From Treponema sp. (GTDB taxonomy: Bacteria > Spirochaetota > Spirochaetia > Treponematales > Breznakiellaceae), in NCBI GenBank assembly GCA_003245635.1, contig QKCO01000021.1:1-47256 (forward strand): DNA of 47,256 nt. Reading direction: 5' to 3'. The notes beneath the pieces were generated by a model. The model worked only from the letters and a program-made list of their open reading frames with translations, did not search any database and was not told where the DNA came from. Position numbers and translations under genes: made by a program. Of the stretch, positions 41,324 through 47,256 are shown in pieces (within the stretch, counting starts at the first letter, position 1; each line of letters opens with the position of its first letter).

Positions 41324-41626
41324 CTACCGCGATCGGGACTTCCGGGCGACCATCACCGAGAACGCCGCGATGAACAGGACGGTCGGCAGATTCGGCAACA
41401 GCAGCGATGCGACGGGAACGCTGCCGATCGAGAGCCGCAGACCGCCGGTCAGTCCGAAGCGCTCGAGAATCGCGTACACGGTATCGGCGTACGAAGCTAT
41501 CGTCGCGACGACGATGAGCATCCACGCGACGTCCCGCGTCTTGGACCATAGCACTATCGCAAGAAACGACGCGGCTGCGCCGAGCACGAGACGGCTGGAA
41601 ATGAGCGTTACTTCCCCGACATCCAT
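41324..41626 (-). CDS. Small membrane protein of unknown function
   Basis: The 100-residue protein has about three membrane segments (10-27, 33-50 and 72-92) and a basic C-terminus (MVARKSRSR). Start ATG 41626 has GGGGA at 10 bases; the frame extends upstream into the next gene but without coding character. No family recognised. Confidence 0.6.
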   Translation of the reverse strand: MDVGEVTLISSRLVLGAAASFLAIVLWSKTRDVAWMLIVVATIASYADTVYAILERFGLTGGLRLSIGSVPVASLLLPNLPTVLFIAAFSVMVARKSRSR

Positions 41627-41664
41627 ATTTACAGTATCCCCGAGTCCGAACGGAAGCGCAAGAG

Positions 41665-42501
41665 TCAAAGGGTCTTCAGCGCGTCCGCAAGCGCGCGCTC
41701 CTCGCCCGCGCTCATCTCGAGCGGAACGATGGCCGGCACGGCCGGATCCGGCGGCAGAAGCAGCCCCCGGCCGAGGAATCGCCTGAAAAGATCGAAATAG
41801 GAGCGGGGCTCGGAATAGGCGGCGAAACGGATGTACGGGCCCCTGACGCTTACGCCGGCAGCGTCCGCCAGGGCTTCGGCGAGACGCCGGCGATCGGGGC
41901 GCTCGCCCTTGGATAGGGAAGCCGATAGGTCTGCGAACGCGCGGCGCAAAGCGGCGAGCAGAAGCGGAGAAGCCGGAGCGGGCTCGGGGAAACGGGCTTC
42001 GAGCTCGGGAGCGAGGAGCAGCGCGACGGGGCAGCCCGGCAACGGCAGGGGGAGCACCGGCGACACGACGGGAGGAATCCGCTCGAGACCGATCCAAGGA
42101 CGCCACAGCGCGGCGGCATCATTGGGGCCGACGGGCACCCGCGCAGGATCGGCAAAAGACGAACGGCTGAGGGAGCCGTACCCGGCGGCGGCAAGAGCGC
42201 GGTCCGCCGCCGCCTCGTCGGCGTACAGCCTGACGACGGGGCGGCCGTCGACGAGGGACGCGAGCATGCGCGCCAGCCGCTTGGCCTCCCCTCCGGGGAA
42301 AGGAGCGAACAAACCGCGCGAGGCGGTATCCTTCAGCGCGAGCAGAACCCGCGGCGGCGTATGGCCGAGAGCGGCGGCTCCGCCGCATTGCCATAGATCG
42401 AGGAGGCGCGTTCCGGACTCGGCGTACAGCCTGAACCCGCGCGCCCGGCGGATGCGGGGAACGAGCGCCATCATCCGCGAAGCATCGACCGAATCACTCA
42501 T
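41665..42501 (-). CDS. Class III aminotransferase-like protein lacking the catalytic part
   Basis: The 278-residue protein begins with sequence like the N-terminus of class III PLP aminotransferases (ARGFRLYAESGTRLLDLWQCGGAAALGHTPPRVLLAL). The rest is shorter than the family (about 430) and shows no PLP lysine motif or DEVQ/DEV motif. Its function is therefore probably not transamination. It overlaps the helicase stop by 8 bases (ATGAGTGA), so it is co-translated with it. It could be a decayed enzyme or a repurposed scaffold; the intact reading frame favours the latter. Confidence 0.65.
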   Translation of the reverse strand: MSDSVDASRMMALVPRIRRARGFRLYAESGTRLLDLWQCGGAAALGHTPPRVLLALKDTASRGLFAPFPGGEAKRLARMLASLVDGRPVVRLYADEAAADRALAAAGYGSLSRSSFADPARVPVGPNDAAALWRPWIGLERIPPVVSPVLPLPLPGCPVALLLAPELEARFPEPAPASPLLLAALRRAFADLSASLSKGERPDRRRLAEALADAAGVSVRGPYIRFAAYSEPRSYFDLFRRFLGRGLLLPPDPAVPAIVPLEMSAGEERALADALKTL

Positions 42502-44749
42502 CGCCTATCCTCATGAAGCTGTTCGATTGATAGCGGGGCAGGAAACGGAAATCCCTTCCCGATTCGAAACGGGCGACGACGACCGGTCCTTCCCCGCTCT
42601 CGCGGACGGAAAGGATCTGCCCGTACCCGTAATCGTCGTGAAATACGCGTCCGCCGACCCGCCAGAGGCCGTCGGCGGACGCTCCGGCGCCGCGGGCATG
42701 AGCGGGGGGCGCCGAAAGCCCCATCGACGCGGAGGGAGAGCGGCCGACAACCCTGACTGCCCCTTCGTCGATTTCCCGCAGGAAAAGAGACGGCTCGGTC
42801 GGCATGGTGCGCCCGTACAGCCGACGCTGCGCGCAGGAACAGAGGTACAGCTCGTCCATGGCCCGCGTCGCGCCGACGTAGAACAGCCGCCGCTCCTCCT
42901 CGAGCTCGTCGTCCTTCTTGTCTTCCCGCGGGAAGACGCCCTGCTCGAGGCCGGTCATGACGACGCGGCGGAACTCGAGTCCTTTGGTGTTGTGCAGCGT
43001 GATCAGGGTGACCGAATCCTCGGAAGCCTCTTCAGCGGCGGACGCGCGATCGAGTTCGATATGCTCGAGGAATTCGACCAAGCCCTCGACCGACGCCGGG
43101 TACAGGCTCGCGGCGTTCGCGAGTTCCTGCAGGTTCGCGACTCGCTGCGTTCCGGCGATCTCGTCCTGAGCGCGGTGGTAATCGGACAGGCCGGAATCTA
43201 TCGCCACGCGGACAACGAATTCGGAAAGGCCTTCGCCGGCGGAGAGACCGCCCTCGGCCGACCTGCCTTTCTTCGCGGCGCCGGCGCCCGCGGAGGAGCC
43301 GCCCGAAAGCAGGGCGGCTCCCGTCTCGACAACGCGAAGGAACTCGCCGACGCCCGCGCGGGCCTTCGACGACAACGAGGGCGACAGCCGGCGAGCGGCC
43401 GCGGCGAGATCTCCGGGAAGGACCGCATCCTCCAGCTCGTCCGGGGACGGAGCTCCTCGCGCGGCCTCGGCGACGATGCGCTCGAGCGTGGCGGCGCCGA
43501 TTCCCCGCGCGGGTTTGTTCGCGACGCGCCGAAACGCGACCTCGTCCCGCGGGTTGAGGGAAAACGCGAGCAGGGCGAGCGCGTCCTTGACTTCTTCCCG
43601 CTCGTAGAATTTGAGCGATCCGACGACGCGGTACGGGATGCGCCGATGGAGGAACTCGGTTTCGAAGCCGAGGGATTGGGCGTTCGTCCGGTACAGGATC
43701 GCCCAGTCCGAATAGCGGACGCCCGAGGTCGCCGATCGCTCCACGAGCTCCGCGCAGAAGGAGGCCTCTTCGTCCTGATCCCGCAGAAAGGCGAGCGTCG
43801 GCTTCTTCCCGCTTCCCCGCTCGGCCGTCAGGGTTTTCCCCAAACGGCCCTGGTTCCGGTCGACGACGCTTCCGGCGACCTGCAGGATGAAAGAAGTCGA
43901 TCGATAGTTGCGCTCGAGGCGGATTACGGTGGTGCCGGGAAATCGGTCGGGGAAATCGAGGATGTTGCGGACTTCCGCGCCCCTGAAGCGGTAGATCGAC
44001 TGATCGTCGTCTCCGACGACGCAGAGGTAGGTTTCCGGCCCGCAGAGTTCCTTGAGGAGTTCGAACTGGGCGACGTTCGAATCCTGGTATTCGTCGACGA
44101 GAACGACCCGGAAACGCTGGCGGAAGCGGGCGCGCACTTCCGGGTGCTCGCGCAGGAGTTCCGTCGGCCGCTTGATCAGGTCTCCGAAATCGACGTTGCC
44201 TATAGCCCGCAGCTTTTCCTCGTACTGCCGATACCAGGTCCTGAATTCCTCGCGATGATCGATGACCGAGAGCCCCGGGTCGTCGGGAGACAGGAAGTAG
44301 TCCTTGGCGCGCGCGATCGCGTGGGCGGCCTTGGCGGCCTGCGCGCGCGGAGCATCCTCCATGATGGAGCCGAGCAGCGTCGTCGAATCGTCGTCGTCGT
44401 AGATGACGAACTTGGAATCGAGCCCGAGCAAGGCGCCGTTGCGCCTGAGGAACCAGCTCCCGAACGAGTGGAAGGTCCTGAGCACCGCCCGCTCCGCGCG
44501 CGGCTCCATGGCCGCGGCGCGCTCGGCCATTTCACGGGCGGCCTTGTTGGTGAAGGTCACCGCGAGTATCGATTCGGGCTCGACGCCGCGCTCCCGGATC
44601 AGGTAGGCGATCTTCGTCGTGATGACGCGCGTCTTGCCGGAACCGGCTCCCGCGAGGATCAGAAGCGGCGCGCCTTCGTGCCGGACCGCCTCGAGCTGCT
44701 CGGGGTTGAGGACGGAAAGATAGCCGGAAAGCGGCCCGCGATCAGGCAT
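42494..44749 (-). CDS. UvrD/PcrA-type superfamily 1 DNA helicase
   Basis: The 751-residue 3'-5' helicase has motif I GAGSGKTR near residue 35, Ia AVTFTNKAAREM, II VLVDEYQDSN, III VVGDDDQSIYRFRGA, IV LERNYRST, V LITLHNTKGLEF and VI RLFYVGATRAMDELYL. Its C-terminus (GGRVFHDDYGYGQIL) matches the Tudor-like PcrA tail. The ATG at 44749 overlaps rimO by 8 bases. It serves repair and replication restart. A very long open frame on the opposite strand is an antisense shadow. Confidence 0.95.
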   Translation of the reverse strand: MPDRGPLSGYLSVLNPEQLEAVRHEGAPLLILAGAGSGKTRVITTKIAYLIRERGVEPESILAVTFTNKAAREMAERAAAMEPRAERAVLRTFHSFGSWFLRRNGALLGLDSKFVIYDDDDSTTLLGSIMEDAPRAQAAKAAHAIARAKDYFLSPDDPGLSVIDHREEFRTWYRQYEEKLRAIGNVDFGDLIKRPTELLREHPEVRARFRQRFRVVLVDEYQDSNVAQFELLKELCGPETYLCVVGDDDQSIYRFRGAEVRNILDFPDRFPGTTVIRLERNYRSTSFILQVAGSVVDRNQGRLGKTLTAERGSGKKPTLAFLRDQDEEASFCAELVERSATSGVRYSDWAILYRTNAQSLGFETEFLHRRIPYRVVGSLKFYEREEVKDALALLAFSLNPRDEVAFRRVANKPARGIGAATLERIVAEAARGAPSPDELEDAVLPGDLAAAARRLSPSLSSKARAGVGEFLRVVETGAALLSGGSSAGAGAAKKGRSAEGGLSAGEGLSEFVVRVAIDSGLSDYHRAQDEIAGTQRVANLQELANAASLYPASVEGLVEFLEHIELDRASAAEEASEDSVTLITLHNTKGLEFRRVVMTGLEQGVFPREDKKDDELEEERRLFYVGATRAMDELYLCSCAQRRLYGRTMPTEPSLFLREIDEGAVRVVGRSPSASMGLSAPPAHARGAGASADGLWRVGGRVFHDDYGYGQILSVRESGEGPVVVARFESGRDFRFLPRYQSNSFMRIGDE

Positions 44750-46076
44750 GGCACGCAGCGTCGAGATCGAAGCCGGCGCGGCGGAACACGCGCGCGGCGA
44801 CGAAGGATCCGGGCGCGAGCGGCGAATCCGAGCTGAGCACCGTCGCGCCGTCGACTTCGGGGGCCTGGCTCGCGACGCGGCCGAGGTAGAGGCCATCCTC
44901 GTTCTCCACGGCTTCCTCGACGAGGGCGCGCATGACCCGGCCGACGCAGCGGTCGACCCTGGCCTCGGTGATGGGCACCTGAGCCTCCTCGATCCTTCGC
45001 TTGCGCTCCTCGGCCGTCTTTTTGGCGACCCTGCCGCGCATCGAGTAGGCGGGAGTCCCCTCCTCGCGCGAGTAGACGAAGGCGCCGAGCCAATCGATTT
45101 CCGCGCGGCGCTGGAAATCGAGGAGCGCCTCGAAGTCCTCGTCGGTTTCGCCGGGGAACCCGACGAGGAATGTCGAACGGATGGTCGCGTCGGGCAAGGC
45201 GGAGCGGATATCCGCGATCAGCCGAAGATACGTTTCGGCGTCGCCGCTTCGGTTCATCGCGCGCAGGACGCGGCCGGAAGCGTGCTGGAACGGCAGGTCG
45301 AAATACGGCAGGATGCGCGGGTCGCGCGCGCAGCGGTCGAGTATGCCCCGCGGGAACCGGTCGGGATGGATATAGAGGAGCCGGATCCAGAAATCGCCTT
45401 CCAGCTTCGATAGGCCGTCCAAAAGATCGGGCAGGAGGCATTCGCCGCCCTTATCGACGCCGTACGAACCAAGATCCTGTCCGATGAGGCAGAGCTCCTT
45501 CACGCCCCGGTGGAGCAGGCCGCGCGCCTCCTCCACGATGGAATCGATCGACCGGCTGCGGAGATTCCCCCGGATGAGCGGGATAGCGCAATACGTACAG
45601 CAGTTATCGCAGCCCTCGGTGATCTTGATGTACGCGGAACCCGGGAGGGAAAGCAGGGGGCGGTCATCGGAGCAGGAAGAAAAGTCGACTTCGCCGCTCG
45701 CGTCGATCGGAGGAATGAGCGCCTCATGGCTTCCGCGGACTGCCGCTTCGGCGGCTTCGACGACCCGGGAAAGGTCGGCATTGCCGAAGAAGGCGTCAGC
45801 CTCGGGAAGATCGCCCTTGAGATCCTCGGCGTAGCGCTGCGCGAGGCAGCCGGCCATCAGTATGCGCGCCGAGGGATACGAAGAGCGCAGTGAGAACACG
45901 GCGTCGAGGGATTCCTTCTTGGCGCTTTCGATGAATCCGCAGGTATTGACGATGCAGAGGTCCGCGGCGCCAGGGTCGCCGCAGGGCGTCCACCCCGCCG
46001 CGTTGAGGGCCGCCATCATATTTTCGGCGTCGACTTGATTCTTCGCGCAGCCGTGGGGATCGAGGTAATACGTCAC
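44742..46076 (-). CDS. rimO: Ribosomal protein S12 methylthiotransferase RimO
   Basis: The 444-residue enzyme thiomethylates an Asp of ribosomal protein S12. It has an N-terminal UPF0004 domain with cysteines (PHGCAKN, VNTCGF, AGCLAQ), a radical-SAM core with CDNCCTYC (CxxxCxxC) and a C-terminal TRAM-like region. DPHGCAKNQVDAE fits RimO rather than MiaB. The start is GTG at 46076, five bases after the RodZ-like gene stop, without a clear Shine-Dalgarno, so coupling to the upstream gene is likely. Confidence 0.94.
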   Translation of the reverse strand: MTYYLDPHGCAKNQVDAENMMAALNAAGWTPCGDPGAADLCIVNTCGFIESAKKESLDAVFSLRSSYPSARILMAGCLAQRYAEDLKGDLPEADAFFGNADLSRVVEAAEAAVRGSHEALIPPIDASGEVDFSSCSDDRPLLSLPGSAYIKITEGCDNCCTYCAIPLIRGNLRSRSIDSIVEEARGLLHRGVKELCLIGQDLGSYGVDKGGECLLPDLLDGLSKLEGDFWIRLLYIHPDRFPRGILDRCARDPRILPYFDLPFQHASGRVLRAMNRSGDAETYLRLIADIRSALPDATIRSTFLVGFPGETDEDFEALLDFQRRAEIDWLGAFVYSREEGTPAYSMRGRVAKKTAEERKRRIEEAQVPITEARVDRCVGRVMRALVEEAVENEDGLYLGRVASQAPEVDGATVLSSDSPLAPGSFVAARVFRRAGFDLDAACHA

Positions 46077-46081
46077 CGGAA

Positions 46082-47179
46082 CTAATCGAGCCTTACGGTA
46101 GTCAGCTTGAAGCGGCCGTCTTCGTCCTTGACCCATTTCACGTCGGAGACGACGACCTCGCCGGAGCCTCCGAGCTCGAGATCGACCGTCTTCCCGCCGC
46201 CGATGGCGACGATCTTCACGGCGCTCGCGTTGGAGAGCCAGAGACGTATGCCGTTCTGGGCTTGGATATTGAGCGTCTCCGCCTTATGGAAGTAGCGCTC
46301 CTCGCGGTCCTTCCGGTCGGACTCCCAACGGAACATACAGTAGCCCTTGAAGGTCGCCTGCAGCGTGAACGGGTACGGGTTCGGCGAGGAGAAAATGATG
46401 GGCCCCGAGGACGATGTCTCGGGAGCGGCCGCCTCCGCCGGCGTTTTCTCCGCGGCAGCGGCGGCGGGTCCCGCAGCGGCGGCCGCAGCGCCGGTCTGCA
46501 TGATCTCCAAGCGCAGCGAGACGCCCTTCGACGGATCATTCTTGAAAAGATCAGCGACGAATACGCGCAGATCGGAGACGCCGTCCCCGGTCAGGTCGAT
46601 CGCCCCTTCCTGCCCGAGCTCGAAGCGGGAACTTCCGCCGGGCCCCGTGAGGGTGAGCGCGTCGCCCAGCGATCCGACGCCGATCTTATACTTTTCCGCT
46701 CCGAGCGAGACCGAAACGGAATCGCCCTCGTACAGCCTCTTTTCGATGAAGCCGGATTCGAGCGCGTACTGCTGGACTTTACGCTGGGGAGCGTCCGCTT
46801 GCGGTTCGGCCCCGGAAGGCTTCCCGAGAATGAAGAACAGTCCCGCAGCGCCCGCCGCGAGCACGACGGCCGCGACTATGCCGCCGATGAGCTTCGGGGA
46901 AGGAGGCGCCTTTTTCAGCAGCTGCTCGACGGGAATCGGCTGTTCCTGAATCTTGATGGTCCGGTAGGCGGAAATGAGATCCTGGGAATCCAGACCGAGA
47001 TAATCGCCGTAGTTCCGCAGGAAGCCGAGCAGATACGGTTCTCCGGGGAATTGGCTGAAATCCTCGGCCTCGAGGGCCTCGAGATAACGACGGGCTATAT
47101 TCGTATCGCGGGCGATTTGATCGAAGGTGAATCCCTTCTGCTCGCGAGCGCTCTTCAGTTTTTCGCCTAGAGATTCCAT
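46082..47179 (-). CDS. RodZ-like membrane protein with helix-turn-helix
   Basis: The 365-residue protein has an N-terminal helix-turn-helix (8-68, GEKLKSAREQKGFTFDQIARDTNI), a linker, one membrane segment (97-118) and a large extracytoplasmic part with an Ala-rich stretch near 225-250. This is the RodZ architecture, which ties the MreB cytoskeleton to the wall. The C-terminal part, about 290-365, is RodZ-like beta structure (NIQAQNGIRLWLSNASAVK). The ATG at 47179 is preferred; TTG and GTG codons lie just upstream. It is the first gene of the rodZ-rimO-helicase string. Confidence 0.88.
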   Translation of the reverse strand: MESLGEKLKSAREQKGFTFDQIARDTNIARRYLEALEAEDFSQFPGEPYLLGFLRNYGDYLGLDSQDLISAYRTIKIQEQPIPVEQLLKKAPPSPKLIGGIVAAVVLAAGAAGLFFILGKPSGAEPQADAPQRKVQQYALESGFIEKRLYEGDSVSVSLGAEKYKIGVGSLGDALTLTGPGGSSRFELGQEGAIDLTGDGVSDLRVFVADLFKNDPSKGVSLRLEIMQTGAAAAAAGPAAAAAEKTPAEAAAPETSSSGPIIFSSPNPYPFTLQATFKGYCMFRWESDRKDREERYFHKAETLNIQAQNGIRLWLSNASAVKIVAIGGGKTVDLELGGSGEVVVSDVKWVKDEDGRFKLTTVRLD

Positions 47180-47256
47180 ACGCACCAACCCTGTTTCAAT
47201 CGCTTTCTTTAAAAAGGAAGTTGTTGTAGAGGTTCGCCGAAGCAGGCGAATCGTAC
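47180..47256. other. Upstream segment at window edge
   Basis: The 77 bases contain a TTCGCC/GGCGAA hairpin (about 47231-47250) and an AAAAAGGAAG stretch. No gene can be called from them. Confidence 0.4.

Noticed and set aside
41831-44836. A 1001-codon open frame on the plus strand
   Set aside because: It is antisense to the helicase gene, whose motifs are all intact. Long antisense frames are expected in GC-rich DNA. The translation is rich in Arg/Gly/Glu with no domain.

Overview
The window is about 47 kb of GC-rich bacterial chromosome, densely coded, with most genes on the minus strand. No plasmid, phage, insertion-sequence or CRISPR hallmark was seen. The gene style (PEGA-repeat exported protein, spirochaete-type lipoprotein and von Willebrand A exported protein, RodZ-like protein next to rimO, HD-GYP and receiver proteins, small family-specific membrane proteins) suggests a free-living or host-associated, fermentative spirochaete. 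That placement is inference from gene content; no rRNA is present.

Layout. 1-1307: a PEGA-repeat exported protein cut by the window edge. 1400-8837: a rhamnose-type sugar import locus (RbsB/RbsA/RbsC-like ABC transporter plus rhamnose mutarotase, then a UroD-fold protein and an MFS permease) divergent from its LacI repressor, with two identical 14-bp palindromic operators 103 bp apart. 8882-16639: a six-gene arginine operon transcribed argC-argJ-argB-argD-argG-argH, headed by a 39-codon leader ORF that ends in an arginine-rich tail, and with three spacers filled by long inverted repeats built from a 10-bp unit. 17155-19146: a Cys-rich small protein, a TPR-like lipoprotein and a von Willebrand A exported protein. 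19191-26533: a sensor kinase/response regulator pair followed by a CUT1-type sugar ABC transporter, a PfkB kinase and a class II aldolase, which together look like one sugar import, phosphorylation and cleavage pathway.

26644-34149: trpS, a GntR regulator, a TIM-barrel isomerase, a methylcobamide-methyltransferase-like UroD protein, a DUF6941-like protein divergent from thiol peroxidase, a large HD-GYP protein with a degenerate receiver and phosphotransfer domain, and an unknown. 34196-36902: a translationally coupled module of a DRTGG-domain protein, an anti-sigma-type ATPase and an [FeFe]-hydrogenase-like iron-sulfur protein that lacks the proton-shuttle cysteine, ending in 5-formyl-THF cyclo-ligase. 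37077-39223: tRNA-Asn, an exported nuclease, tRNA-Gly with unusual self-complementary flanks, acylphosphatase and two receiver proteins. 39399-47179: recX, rpsI, rplM, small membrane proteins, an aminotransferase-like remnant, a UvrD/PcrA helicase, rimO and a RodZ-like protein.

The observations most worth following are the arginine leader ORF, the repeat elements confined to arg spacers, the paired operators of the two sugar loci, the hydrogenase-like sensory module and the tRNA-Gly whose leader and trailer pair with each other. All function statements come from reading motifs by eye; no database search was possible.
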